A program made the translations under genes and the position numbers. The notes below the pieces were generated by a model. The model made no database searches, was not told the DNA's origin, and was given only the letters and a program-made list of their open reading frames with translations. Positions 43,636 through 53,057 of a stretch of 64,000 nt of DNA are shown here, in pieces. Source of the DNA: an uncultured bacterium (GTDB lineage Bacteria; Cyanobacteriota; Vampirovibrionia; Gastranaerophilales; Gastranaerophilaceae); the NCBI GenBank assembly GCA_950022695.1, contig CATLLN010000004.1, forward strand, positions 62,001 to 126,000. Direction: 5' to 3'. The first letter of the stretch is position 1; the number at the start of each line of letters is the position of its first letter.

Positions 43636-46116
43636 TTATTCCCTGAATGAAATTTGAGCGTATGCTTTTTGGAGTTTTTCTCTAACGGATGTCATTTGTT
43701 GGTCGATAATTTCATCTGTTAATGTTGCATTCTCATCTTGCATAAAGATTCTGAACGCTACACTTTTAAAACCTTCTTCAACATGTTCGCCTTGATAAAC
43801 GTCAAAGATTTCAGAACCTTTAAAGATATTTTGTTTAACACCGCTTTTGATAACTTTTTGGATGTCATCGCAAGATACCGTGTCGTTGATTATGAAAGCC
43901 AAATCCCTTTTAACTTCCGGGAATTGAGGCAGGTGTTTAAATCTTGGAACAGTTTCTTTTACTGCGCCGATTACTTCATCTAAATCAACTTTGAATAAAA
44001 ATGCTTCCTGATTAAGCTTTAATTTGTCTTGAAGTGTCGGATGAATTTGTCCGAAATATCCAATAGGCTGAGGCTTTTTACCAAGTAATAAAACTACAGC
44101 GGTTCTATACGGATGGAAAATTTTATGTGTTTTAGAAAGTTCTGTTTCTTCAAGTGGAACAATTTTGATTCTTCTTGTAATTTGTAAATCTTCAAACAGA
44201 TTTTCAACAATACCTTTTACTGTGAAGAAGTCTGTTTTAACTGAGTTTTGCCATTTTGAGTTTTGAACTTCGCCTGTTAAAACACCTTCAAGTACAAGAG
44301 TTTCTTTTACTCCGGTATTTTTTTCATCAGCTTGGGCAACTTTCAGATAAGTTCTGCCGATTTCGTATCCCCAGAATGTTTTTTGACCGTTATCGAAGTT
44401 ATATTTCATACAGTTTAAAGCACTTGCGGCAAGTGTTTGACGAAGCATTGAATATTCTTCACTTGCTGCATTTGCAACTTTAACGGCATTTTCGTCATCA
44501 TATGGAATGTTGAATTTATCAAGTAGAGATTTTCCGATAAGCGAACTTGTTTGAATTTCATTTAAACCTGCTGAAAGCATAAGTTCATGTATTCTTTTAA
44601 TAACTTTTTCGCCTAATGTAATAACAGGAGTTTGTGATTTATTTGGAAGGGTTGGTGCGATTTTGTCGTAACCGTTAATTCTTGCGATTTCTTCGATTAA
44701 ATCAATCTCTCTTGTGACATCGTATGCTCTGAAACTTGGAACTAAGAATTTTGCTGCTGCATCGTTTCCGCCAAGTTTTTTGAATCCTAAGTTTTCTAAT
44801 ATATTAATACATCTGTCTGCTGAAATTTCGCATCCTAAGATTCTTTTAACCTGATTGTAGCGCAATGTGATTTCAATTGGTTCAAGTTTGTTTTCACCAT
44901 CTTCAACCATACCAATAACTTCGGCATCAGCGTATTCAACAAGTAACTGCATTGCACGCATAAGAGCCGGTTTTACTGATTCAATATCAATTCCGCGTTC
45001 AAATCTTGCAGAAGCTTCACTTCTGTAGCCTGCGCTTCTTGCAGATTTTCTGTTTGTTGCAGGGGTGAAGTATGCAGCTTCAAGTGCAATTGATGTTGTA
45101 TTATTGTCAATTTCTGAATTTGCTCCGCCAAATACTCCGCCTAAACAAACTCCTTCTTTTTCTGTTGCGATTAGAACAGAATCAGTTGTAAGTGTTCTTT
45201 CTACTTCATCTAAAGTAACAAGTTTTTCGCCTTTTTCAGCGCGTCTCACGCAAAGATATCCGTCAAGTTTATCAAAATCAAATGCGTGTAATGGGCATCC
45301 GTATTCAAGCATAACGTAATTTGTGATATCTACAACGTTATTGATTGCACGAACACCTGATGCTACAAGTCTTTTTTGCATCCAGTCAGGTGATGGTTTG
45401 ATTTTGATATTTTTCAAAATTCCGATTGAATAATATTTGCAGACATCTTTATCTTTAATTTCAACTTTGAATTTATTTGTTGATAAGTCTTTTGTGCATT
45501 CGATGGTATTTAGTTTCAAAGGTGTATCAAATAATGCACTTAATTCTCTTGCTACACCGATTACTGACATCTGATCACCGCGGTTTGCAGTCGGTGCAAC
45601 ATCAATAACTGTGTCTTTTTCATATCCTAAAACATCTTTAACGTCTTGACCTAAACCGACATTAGGGAAAATTCTGTTTAAAATAAGAATACCATCTTCT
45701 TCCTGATAACCGCGTTCAGAAACCCCGAGTTCATCAGCAGAACAAAGCATCCCTTGAGATTCAACACCGCGTATAACAGCAGGTGTTAATGTAAACATTT
45801 CACCTGATTTTCTGTCCAAAACTTGAGAACCAACGCTTGCGTACGGCACAATTTGACCTTCTTGAATATTTTGAGCACCGCAGACAACTGTTTTTAACCC
45901 TGAACCTGTATTAACTGTTACAAGGTGAAGTCTGTCTGAATTCGGGTGATTATCGATTTTTTCGATTTTAACTGTTTTTATATTGGTAAACATTGGTTTA
46001 ACGTCTTGGTAACCTTCAACTTCCAACCCGCTCATAGTAAGTTCGTGCGCGATTTGAGAAGTTTCGACATTTGATAAATCTACGAATTCGTTTAACCAAT
46101 TTAAAGATACTTGCAT
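43636..46116 (-). CDS. pheT: Phenylalanyl-tRNA synthetase beta subunit
   Basis: The 826-residue subunit has an N-terminal tRNA-binding EMAP-like domain (NHPNSDRLHLVTV, VVCGAQNI), the B3/B4 editing domain (SARSAGYRSEASARFERGID), the B5 domain, the catalytic-like core and the C-terminal anticodon-binding FDX-ACB domain (PRFKHLPQFPEVKRDLAFI). Length is normal. pheS is not adjacent on either side, which is unusual as the two are commonly in one operon. Confidence 0.97.
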   Translation of the reverse strand: MQVSLNWLNEFVDLSNVETSQIAHELTMSGLEVEGYQDVKPMFTNIKTVKIEKIDNHPNSDRLHLVTVNTGSGLKTVVCGAQNIQEGQIVPYASVGSQVLDRKSGEMFTLTPAVIRGVESQGMLCSADELGVSERGYQEEDGILILNRIFPNVGLGQDVKDVLGYEKDTVIDVAPTANRGDQMSVIGVARELSALFDTPLKLNTIECTKDLSTNKFKVEIKDKDVCKYYSIGILKNIKIKPSPDWMQKRLVASGVRAINNVVDITNYVMLEYGCPLHAFDFDKLDGYLCVRRAEKGEKLVTLDEVERTLTTDSVLIATEKEGVCLGGVFGGANSEIDNNTTSIALEAAYFTPATNRKSARSAGYRSEASARFERGIDIESVKPALMRAMQLLVEYADAEVIGMVEDGENKLEPIEITLRYNQVKRILGCEISADRCINILENLGFKKLGGNDAAAKFLVPSFRAYDVTREIDLIEEIARINGYDKIAPTLPNKSQTPVITLGEKVIKRIHELMLSAGLNEIQTSSLIGKSLLDKFNIPYDDENAVKVANAASEEYSMLRQTLAASALNCMKYNFDNGQKTFWGYEIGRTYLKVAQADEKNTGVKETLVLEGVLTGEVQNSKWQNSVKTDFFTVKGIVENLFEDLQITRRIKIVPLEETELSKTHKIFHPYRTAVVLLLGKKPQPIGYFGQIHPTLQDKLKLNQEAFLFKVDLDEVIGAVKETVPRFKHLPQFPEVKRDLAFIINDTVSCDDIQKVIKSGVKQNIFKGSEIFDVYQGEHVEEGFKSVAFRIFMQDENATLTDEIIDQQMTSVREKLQKAYAQISFRE

Positions 46117-46233
46117 TTATTTTCCCTCTTAATTTAAATTATAATCTATGTTTGTATTTTATTACAAAAGTAATTGTTTGTAAAATTCAAAAATATGATA
46201 TATAATTATTTGTAGTTAAAAAGGAGAAGATTT

Positions 46234-46949
46234 ATGAAAAACACTAACAAATTAGAAAAACGGGGGGGGGTAATTTCTTAAAGCTCTCCTTACAAGGCTT
46301 TACTTTAGCAGAAGTATTAATTACCCTAGGCATAATCGGTGTTGTTGCTGCGATGACAATTCCGGGATTAATAACTAAATATCAACAAATAAGAACAGAA
46401 ACCCAATTAAGAAAATTTTATTCGATGATAAATCAAACTGTAAGAATGTCATCTGCTGATAATGGCGAACCCGAAGGATGGAATTTAACCGCTGCAGAAC
46501 ATGATTATCATTATCATTTTAATATTTTAAATCAATATTTCCTTCCTTATATGAAATATTTAAAAGTCGAAAATTGTAAAACAGATCCTGATAATCCTAA
46601 TACAGCTTGCGTTTATTTTTTTGACGGCAGTGCTATGAGAGTGAAATTTGATCGCTTTGGCGGTACAATTAATTATTTTATTGACGGAGATTCTTCCCGT
46701 AGAATTGCGAAAAATTGGTTTTATTTTGAATTTCATATGTCTGAGAATGAGTATTCTCAACGTCTTGGTAATAAAAATTATGTTGTTCCCCGAACCTGGG
46801 GTGTAGGTATTGGAAAAGTCCCCAAAACACTGTCTGAATGTATGAAAAAGGGATGTAATAAAAATAGTATATTGTTTTGTACTAAATGTATTGAGTTAAA
46901 TAGTTGGAAAATTCCGAAAAATTATCCCTGGAATTCATCTTTGAAATAA
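46234..46949 (+). pseudogene. Type IV prepilin gene out of frame at a 9-G tract (probably phase variable)
   Basis: AAAAAGGAG precedes the ATG at 46234; the first nine codons are followed by C and nine G (46262-46270), then GTA ATT TCT TAA, a stop. Adding one G (or removing two) joins the start to LQGFTLAEVLITLGIIGVVAAMTIP, a full prepilin signature, and an uninterrupted frame to 46949 giving 238 (or 237) residues. The C-terminal SWKIPKNYPW matches the prepilin at 18149. The gene is thus either switched off by slipped-strand mispairing, or carries a base-count error in the tract. Product: minor pilin or pseudopilin. Confidence 0.8.
46262..46270. repeat. Homopolymer tract of nine G in a prepilin gene
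   Basis: A 9-G run is the longest GC homopolymer noticed in this AT-rich window and lies between the start codon and the prepilin cleavage site of the gene at 46234. The length decides the reading frame. Confidence 0.95.
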
Positions 46950-47000
46950 ATTTGATTTTACCTGTTATTTTATGTTACCATTTCATTAGAGGGTAGGAAT

Positions 47001-47753
47001 ATGATAAATAAAAAATCAAGAGATGAAATTAAAAGAATGCGTCATGCGGGGCATATTGTAGCGCTTGTTCATCAGAAGATGAAAGAAGTTGTCGAACCCG
47101 GAATTTCTACAAAAGAATTAGATAATATAGCAATGAAAATAATTAAAGAAAACCGTGCTATTCCGACTTTTTTAGGATACAATGGTTTTCCTGCTTGTAT
47201 TTGTACATCAATTAATGAACAGGTCGTTCATGGAATTCCTTCAGAAGATGTGATTTTAAAAGAAGGCGATATTATTGCAATTGATGTCGGTGCAACATAT
47301 GGCGGCTTGGTTGGTGACAGTGCCTGGTCATACAGGGTTGGAAAAGTCACTGATGATGTTGATAAGTTAATGAAGGTTACAGAAGAATCTTTGTACGCGG
47401 GTATTGCACAAATGCGTCCGGGGAATGTTTTAGATGATATTTCTAAAGCAATTGAAGCTGTTGCAGTACGTGAAGGTTACGGAATCGTTCGTCAGTACGG
47501 CGGTCACGGTGTAGGGCATGAAATGCACGAAGATCCTTTCTTATTTAATTACAGCGTAGGTGATAATACACTTATTAAAGCAAACACAGCTATTGCGATT
47601 GAACCAATGCTTAATCTTGGCTGCGATGATGTTGTTGTTGCAGATGATCAGTGGACAGTAAGCACTAAAGACGGTAAACCTTCAGCCCACTTTGAACATA
47701 CTGTTATTGCAACCGATGACGGCCCATTAATTACAACTCAATTAATGAAATAG
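47001..47753 (+). CDS. map: Methionine aminopeptidase, type I
   Basis: A 250-residue metalloprotease that removes the initiator Met. Metal ligands are visible in IDVGATYGGLVGDSA (two Asp near 97 and 108), GHGVGHEMHEDPF (His), AIEPMLNLG (Glu) and SAHFEHTVI (Glu); substrate His is in QVVHGIPS. No N-terminal zinc extension. TAGGA Shine-Dalgarno. The DUF429-like gene follows after 9 bases. Confidence 0.97.
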   Translation: MINKKSRDEIKRMRHAGHIVALVHQKMKEVVEPGISTKELDNIAMKIIKENRAIPTFLGYNGFPACICTSINEQVVHGIPSEDVILKEGDIIAIDVGATYGGLVGDSAWSYRVGKVTDDVDKLMKVTEESLYAGIAQMRPGNVLDDISKAIEAVAVREGYGIVRQYGGHGVGHEMHEDPFLFNYSVGDNTLIKANTAIAIEPMLNLGCDDVVVADDQWTVSTKDGKPSAHFEHTVIATDDGPLITTQLMK

Positions 47754-47762
47754 GAGATTTCA

Positions 47763-48422
47763 ATGAATTATTATATAGGTTTGTCTTTGGCATCAGGTTC
47801 AAGTATGGATTCAGGTGTAGCAGTTATTGACGAAGATAACAAAATTATTCTTATTGATAAACTTTATAAAATGAATGATGTAATTTTCTTTTTTGAAAAT
47901 TTCTCATCACTTAAAAATTCAAAAATTTGTGTATCAGTTCCATCAGACAGAACAATGCTTGATGGTAAGTGGAGAATTTTATCTAAACCTTATCAGCTTG
48001 TTGCTACAAATAAAAATATTCCAAATCGTGACAACTGGACTCAAAGACATTCAAACAGAGGTTCTGAATATTTGAGAGAATTAACCGAACGCGGAATCAC
48101 TGTTAATCGTTTTGATATTTATATGACAAGGCAAAGCCTTCACCTGAATTCCTGTTATAAAGACCGCTCTCCTGCTGATTGCAAGTTTTTGCAACAGGCA
48201 TTGAAATACGAGTGGGGATTTGAAGATTTACCGTCTAATATGATGCCAATGTCACATTTGGAGGCTATTTTAGGTGCGATTTTAGCAAAAGAATATGCAA
48301 ATAATCCTGAAAAAATAAATGTTTTATATAATTTTAGAGGGCTTGATGTTATTGATATTAAGGAAAACCTTAGTATCTCAACAGATGTTTATAATTTTGA
48401 AAGAGAATTGATTGCGAAGTAA
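47763..48422 (+). CDS. DUF429-like RNase H-fold protein
   Basis: The 219-residue protein opens MNYYIGLSLASGSSMDSGVAVID, an Asp-poor but recognisable first strand of an RNase H-fold, has ICVSVPSDRTML near 60, NRGSEYLRELTERGI near 98 and ends with LEAILGAILAKEYAN, the AxxAAxxAxxY helix of DUF429 nuclease-like proteins. Function unknown. Coupled to map (9-base gap) and to the next gene (its last base is the first base of the next start: TAATG). Confidence 0.65.
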   Translation: MNYYIGLSLASGSSMDSGVAVIDEDNKIILIDKLYKMNDVIFFFENFSSLKNSKICVSVPSDRTMLDGKWRILSKPYQLVATNKNIPNRDNWTQRHSNRGSEYLRELTERGITVNRFDIYMTRQSLHLNSCYKDRSPADCKFLQQALKYEWGFEDLPSNMMPMSHLEAILGAILAKEYANNPEKINVLYNFRGLDVIDIKENLSISTDVYNFERELIAK

Positions 48423-49636
48423 TGTTTAAAAAAATTATTGAAATAATTAGTAATCCGTTATTATATTATGTTGATAAATCCGGAAATTCGGTTTTTAGAA
48501 ATTTTTGCCTTGTAAAAGAAACCGGAAATCTCTATAAAACCGCTATTCCGAAATCTAATGCCGGAAAAGCTTTAGAATATCGCTTTCAACTCGATAAGTA
48601 CTTAAAACGGGTTTATATTTTAACACCTGTTATTTTGTATTTTATTTTTATTCACTTGAAATTTTCATTGTTTCTACTTTTAACATTTGAAGTTTTGTGG
48701 ATTTTCATTATTACAGGTGCAAGGATGTATATTTCATCTTTGTACAGTGAGTATTTGATAAGTCATTTTGGTAAATATGAAGCCGTTGAATTTAATCCGC
48801 CTGTTTCTCAAGAAAAAATAAATGAATATGTTGGGCTTTATAAGTCAAAAGCTATTGCAATTATGTTTTTGATAGCATTATTGTTTATTCCGTCATTTAT
48901 TTTGCAAGGTGTTTTAAAATATGATTTAAGTCCGAAACATAATAAATTTAAACAGGCTATCAGTGTTGCTAATGCTTATTTTGCACTTTATCCTAAAAAT
49001 GAAAATATTTATGATATGCGTGCTTATGCAAAATTTATGTCTAAGGATTATGAAGGTGCATTGAATGATTATAAAATGGTTCTTGATATCTCAGGTAAAA
49101 GATTCGGCAAAAGAGATTTTGTAAGGTTTGCTAACTTACTTTATCTTCAAAAGAAAATGAGTACACCGCAAGAAGCTGTTGATGTATTTAACGAATATGT
49201 TACTAAAAAGAATTTATCTACTATGGAAGCATCTCAGATGTTATGGATTGAATCCATTTTTAAAATCGAAAATAATATAAAAGAAGGTATTATTCAGAAA
49301 TATGATGAGCTTTTATCATCTGTTGATTCAAAAGATGTGAATAATAAATTTTATATTTCTTGTGATAAAGCTTATATGTATTATCTTACAGAACAGTACG
49401 GAGCTGCTTTGAACGCATATAATCTGTTAATATCATATGCTCAAGGTAATCAGAAAATGTTTGCAAAAGAATTAAAATCACTTTATGTTGAACGTGGTTG
49501 GACAAAAAAACGTATGGGTGATGAATATGGGGCAAGTGCTGATTTTATTTTCTCACAGATTCCATATGATGAATTAGAGAAATATGAACCTTCATATTCC
49601 AGACAAGAATTTGTTGTGGAAAAATCTTTATTTTAA
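48422..49636 (+). CDS. Membrane protein with TPR-like C-terminal region
   Basis: The 404-residue protein has three hydrophobic segments (near 62-80, 84-103 and 145-165). After them comes a series of helix pairs with TPR consensus residues (NENIYDMRAYAKFMSKDYEGALNDY; YGAALNAYNLL). Family unknown; it may be a scaffold in the envelope. It is the third gene of the map operon and overlaps the convergent tmk by 9 bases. Confidence 0.75.
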   Translation: MFKKIIEIISNPLLYYVDKSGNSVFRNFCLVKETGNLYKTAIPKSNAGKALEYRFQLDKYLKRVYILTPVILYFIFIHLKFSLFLLLTFEVLWIFIITGARMYISSLYSEYLISHFGKYEAVEFNPPVSQEKINEYVGLYKSKAIAIMFLIALLFIPSFILQGVLKYDLSPKHNKFKQAISVANAYFALYPKNENIYDMRAYAKFMSKDYEGALNDYKMVLDISGKRFGKRDFVRFANLLYLQKKMSTPQEAVDVFNEYVTKKNLSTMEASQMLWIESIFKIENNIKEGIIQKYDELLSSVDSKDVNNKFYISCDKAYMYYLTEQYGAALNAYNLLISYAQGNQKMFAKELKSLYVERGWTKKRMGDEYGASADFIFSQIPYDELEKYEPSYSRQEFVVEKSLF

Positions 49637-50242
49637 AATTTGCTCTATAACATTTAAAACTTGCTTTTGAACCTCTTCAATTGATTTTGTAGAATCAATA
49701 ACTTTTATTCTATCTGGTTCTTGTTTTGCAATTTCGAGGTAACCGTATCTTACGCGGTTAAAAAATTCAGTTCCTGCGCTTTCCATACGGTCTTTTTCGT
49801 TTCCTACACGTTTCATAGATGTTTCAATATCAACGTCAAAAACAAGTGTTAAATCAGGAGTTTTTCCGCCTGTTGCAAGATTATTTAAGGCTTTAATCTG
49901 TTCAATATCAAGTCCTCTGCCATAGCCCTGATAAGCTACAGAACTGTCTGTATGTCTGTCACAAAGAACAATTTTACCTTTTTCAATTGCAGGATTTACT
50001 ATAACATCAATGTTTTGTGCACGATCTGCTAAGAATAAAAACGATTCACATCTGTTTGAGACTTCTTCATCATAATTTAAAAGAATTTCTCTTATTTTTA
50101 CCCCGAGCCCTTTTGCACCGGGTTCACGGGTAAGTACAACATCGTAACCTTTTTGTTCAAGATATTCTTTTAGTAAATTTAACTGTGTAGTTTTTCCGCA
50201 GCCGTCAGCGCCTTCAAATGTTATAAATAAACCTTTTTGCAT
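49628..50242 (-). CDS. tmk: Thymidylate kinase
   Basis: The 204-residue kinase converts dTMP to dTDP. P-loop FEGADGCGKTTQ near 9-17, TREPG, the DRH-x-D motif CDRHTDSSVAYQG and a LID with EKDRMES are present. Length is standard. GAGGG-type Shine-Dalgarno. It is transcribed away from rnpB's terminator, which lies 33 bases upstream of its start. Confidence 0.96.
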   Translation of the reverse strand: MQKGLFITFEGADGCGKTTQLNLLKEYLEQKGYDVVLTREPGAKGLGVKIREILLNYDEEVSNRCESFLFLADRAQNIDVIVNPAIEKGKIVLCDRHTDSSVAYQGYGRGLDIEQIKALNNLATGGKTPDLTLVFDVDIETSMKRVGNEKDRMESAGTEFFNRVRYGYLEIAKQEPDRIKVIDSTKSIEEVQKQVLNVIEQILK

Positions 50243-50274
50243 AAGTCCCTCTTTTTATAATTATTATAGCGTAA

Positions 50275-50305
50275 AAATAACGAACCTGAACAAGGTTCGT
50301 TATTT
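50275..50305 (-). terminator. Terminator after rnpB
   Basis: A 13-base perfect stem (AAATAACGAACCT, loop GAACA, complement), with a T-run upstream and TTTTTACG downstream on the minus strand, 9 bases past the RNA's 3' end. Confidence 0.85.
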
Positions 50306-50313
50306 AAAAAAAT

Positions 50314-50652
50314 AAAGTAGCCCGTAAGCCGTGTTCTGTTTTAGATAATCATCTATCTGGTATTAGGATTGCTCCTAATCTCTAGCGATTTTTTCCGAAG
50401 ATGGCGAACAACCTTAGCCTTCGACTCAATCTTGCATCCGACCGGGGTTTACCTAGCCGGTACCTTCCGATACCGCTGGTGAAGCTCTTAACTCACCGTT
50501 GCACCATCGCCTGTGGCATAAAGCCCATCGGCAGTTCTCATTTCTGTGGCACTATCCGCCGCCTCACGACGCCCGGAGTTTCTCCGGCGGCCTGTTCTTG
50601 GATGCACGGACTTTCCTCACCTGAAATTCAGGCGCGATTATCCGGCTGCTTT
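50314..50652 (-). ncRNA. rnpB: RNase P RNA, bacterial class A
   Basis: On the minus strand the 339-nt RNA has GAGGAAAGTCCGTGC (the universal CR-I), ACAGAAA (P10/P11 side), GATGGTGCAACGGTGAG, GGTAAACCCC and the 3' GAACACGGCTTACGG. Ends pair as P1 (AAAG.AGCC with GGCTACTTT). With the RnpA protein it matures tRNA 5' ends. Its 5' end directly abuts the stop codon of the prepilin gene upstream, so its promoter must lie within that gene or the two are co-transcribed. Confidence 0.96.
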
Positions 50653-50653
50653 A

Positions 50654-51358
50654 TTAATCATCTTCATCATTTGAATTTTTATCAGATGTGATATTTCTGT
50701 TAACTTTAACAGCATTGATTGCCCATACATCAGCAGGATTAATTGTGATTTTTCCGTTACCGTTAATTGTTACGCGAAATCTGTCAAAACCATTTTCCCT
50801 GTCGGTACAATTTGCATCATCTCCGCCCAGTTCAGTTGAATAAGCATAACCGTTTCCGCCGCAGTTAGGTTTATCTTTGCCGTTAACATCAACTGTTAAC
50901 AATATTGTTCCGCCTTCATCGTTGCTTGAATCAAATGAAGCAGATGTAAAACTCCATTCCATAGAGTCATTTGTAGTGAATTTATTATTACCATCAGTTT
51001 TTGTTGCGCCAAGCTTATCTATAAATAGTTCTTTAAATTTTTCGGCAGCTTGTGTCATAGTACTGTCGTTAAGGTGAGCTTCATCCCATTTTGAACAGTT
51101 AGGATGTCCTGCTGGATCATCAAAACCAACTCTTGGATTGTTAATTGCTGAAGTTCTATCCGGATAGCAGGCTTCATCGTTAATTAAATCACTTACAACT
51201 GTTTGAATGGTATAATATGCTCTTTTTGCCATAATTGTATTTTGGTTTGGCATAAGGTTAAAAATAACCGGCAATAGTACTGCGCAAAGTATTGCGATAA
51301 CTCCTAATGCAACCAAAAGTTCAGTCAGTGTGAATGCATTATTTAATCTTCTCATCAT
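50654..51358 (-). CDS. Type IV prepilin-like protein with short leader
   Basis: A 234-residue protein starting MMRRLNNAFTLTELLVALGVIAILCAVLLPVIF, a normal short prepilin leader with cleavage before Phe and Glu at position +5. The C-terminal domain has paired Cys near NCSKW, and the NPxGYAYSTELGGDD region with DGFDRFRVTINGNGKI, features of pseudopilins with an IN-W-A-x-N end. It is unrelated in its tail to the prepilins at 18149 and 46234. The rnpB gene follows at once. Confidence 0.85.
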   Translation of the reverse strand: MMRRLNNAFTLTELLVALGVIAILCAVLLPVIFNLMPNQNTIMAKRAYYTIQTVVSDLINDEACYPDRTSAINNPRVGFDDPAGHPNCSKWDEAHLNDSTMTQAAEKFKELFIDKLGATKTDGNNKFTTNDSMEWSFTSASFDSSNDEGGTILLTVDVNGKDKPNCGGNGYAYSTELGGDDANCTDRENGFDRFRVTINGNGKITINPADVWAINAVKVNRNITSDKNSNDEDD

Positions 51359-51399
51359 TAAAATCCTCTATCCTATGATACTTAATATTTATATACTTA

Positions 51400-51635
51400 A
51401 TTATACCACGTATCCTTGTAATTTTCAACACGATATGTTATACTGGTAGTAGTGACGGTGTTAAATAAGAAGGAATAATTTTTCACGAATTGTAAAATTT
51501 TGTTTACATAGTAGCAAAATAATACATTCAGATGAGTTAATACTCTATCACACAATTTATAATATGTAGGATATTGTAAACACGGATATTTAGGATAATT
51601 GTGTCCTAAAATAGAAGTAACAAGGGTTAGAAACT
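51400..51635 (+). promoter_or_regulatory. Promoter and long leader of the 126-residue gene
   Basis: ATATGTTATACTGGTAGTAGTG is very similar to the box before the HEAT-repeat gene (near 11393). It gives a leader of about 190 bases that contains no other gene, with CATAGTAG and AATTGTAAA elements also found in the other leader. Confidence 0.45.
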
Positions 51636-52016
51636 ATGGTCGATAACAGATCTGCAGGTTTCTTTGGTATCGGCGGGGCTTTTAATTTTAAAAGCGGTGA
51701 TATCTCAGGAACAGCGGCAAAACTATCAGATGATAAAATGGGCCAGGGCGGTGAATATTTCCAAACCCGCGGGGGCGAAGAAGAAGCGCCGGCTCAAAGT
51801 AATCAATATATGGATCAAAGTGCAGTACTTCGTGCTACACTAAACTCCCTTGCTATGATGAATGTTGCAAATGTCCTTAACGCTAAAAAACGCAAACCGG
51901 TTTTGGATGAAGAAGATAAAATTACAGAAGATTTAAAAGAAATTTTACTTGCCAAAAAACTGCAAAATAAGCACAAATACCCTAATCAAGATGAAGAAGA
52001 GCTTGAAGATTATTAA
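51636..52016 (+). CDS. Lineage-specific 126-residue acidic/disordered protein
   Basis: I recognise no family. It is Gly-rich at the N-terminus (GFFGIGGAFNFKSGDISG), then Gln/Asn-rich, then has one helix (AVLRATLNSLAMMNVANVLNAKKR), and ends in an acidic run (DEEELEDY). It probably binds another protein. The long leader with a promoter box shared with the HEAT-repeat gene suggests common control. GGG Shine-Dalgarno is weak. Confidence 0.65.
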   Translation: MVDNRSAGFFGIGGAFNFKSGDISGTAAKLSDDKMGQGGEYFQTRGGEEEAPAQSNQYMDQSAVLRATLNSLAMMNVANVLNAKKRKPVLDEEDKITEDLKEILLAKKLQNKHKYPNQDEEELEDY

Positions 52017-52103
52017 TTGTAAAACTCCTTAGTTTGTACTATTGAACTTTGGTTTAATATGTAGTTTAATGATTTTAGATTCAGGCACTCAGGAATAGTT
52101 ATT

Positions 52104-53057
52104 ATGTTAGAAATCACAAAGACCCGTGATGACGGTACGCTGGAAAAACTTAATTTAAATGAAGCGGTTTCAGGTTCTTGGTTTAACCTGATTAATCCGA
52201 CACGTGAAGAAATTCAACAGGTTTCTCTGGTTTTGGGGCTTGATGAAAGCTTCCTGAATAACTCACTGGACGCGGATGAGTTGTCACGTATGGATTTTGA
52301 GGATGGTAACCTTTTAGTCATTACAAACGTTCCTGTTATGGATGAAGAAGGTAATTTTGATACTTTGCCTTTAGGTTTGATTTTTACGCCGGAAAGCGTT
52401 ATTACTGTATGTTCGCACGAGAATAAAATCATAAATTCTTTCAACGAAGATACCGCAAAATTCTTTGATACAAGACATAAAGCTAATTTTATGCTTAGTA
52501 TTTTGTTTAGAGCGGCAAAATTTTATTTGAGATATTTAAATATTATAAACAAGCAAACTGAGAATATCGAGGATTCATTGAGAAAAACAACCAATAATAA
52601 AGCGTTATTTCAGTTGATGGAAATCCAAAAATCTCTGGTTTACTTTACAACAGCTCTAAAAGATAACCAGCTTGTGCTGCAAAAGCTTTTGAGAATGGTT
52701 AACACAGCATCATTACAGCGTATATTGAAGTTCACGGAAGACGATATTGATATGCTTGAAGATGTTATCATTGAAAACAAACAGGCAGCTGAGATGGTTG
52801 AAATGCACAGAACAATCTTAGAAAGTATGATGGATTGTATGGCATCTATTATTAATAACAATTTGAACCTTGTGATGAAATTTTTGGCAGCGATTACGAT
52901 TATCATGTCAATTCCGACAATGATAGGTAGTTTCTGGGGGATGAATGTTCCAATGCCGTTTGGTGAAAACCATTTCGGGTTTTTGATTGTTATCACTATT
53001 TCTGTTGTAGCAACCTGCATTGCCGCATTTTTCTTTAACAGAAAAGGTATGATGTGA
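52104..53057 (+). CDS. corA: CorA family magnesium/cobalt channel
   Basis: The 317-residue protein has a large cytosolic funnel domain, then two C-terminal transmembrane helices with the selectivity signature GMNVPMP in the loop between them (SFWGMNVPMPFG near 290). It admits Mg2+ (or Co2+/Ni2+). The tail ends in the basic FNRKGMM. It overlaps the downstream EamA transporter gene by 4 bases (GTGA). Confidence 0.95.
   Translation: MLEITKTRDDGTLEKLNLNEAVSGSWFNLINPTREEIQQVSLVLGLDESFLNNSLDADELSRMDFEDGNLLVITNVPVMDEEGNFDTLPLGLIFTPESVITVCSHENKIINSFNEDTAKFFDTRHKANFMLSILFRAAKFYLRYLNIINKQTENIEDSLRKTTNNKALFQLMEIQKSLVYFTTALKDNQLVLQKLLRMVNTASLQRILKFTEDDIDMLEDVIIENKQAAEMVEMHRTILESMMDCMASIINNNLNLVMKFLAAITIIMSIPTMIGSFWGMNVPMPFGENHFGFLIVITISVVATCIAAFFFNRKGMM

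Noticed and set aside
46353-46949. Prepilin gene starting at the internal ATG at 46353
   Set aside because: That start removes the cleavage signal and transmembrane N-terminus and has no Shine-Dalgarno; the upstream ATG with AAAAAGGAG and the G tract explains the locus better.
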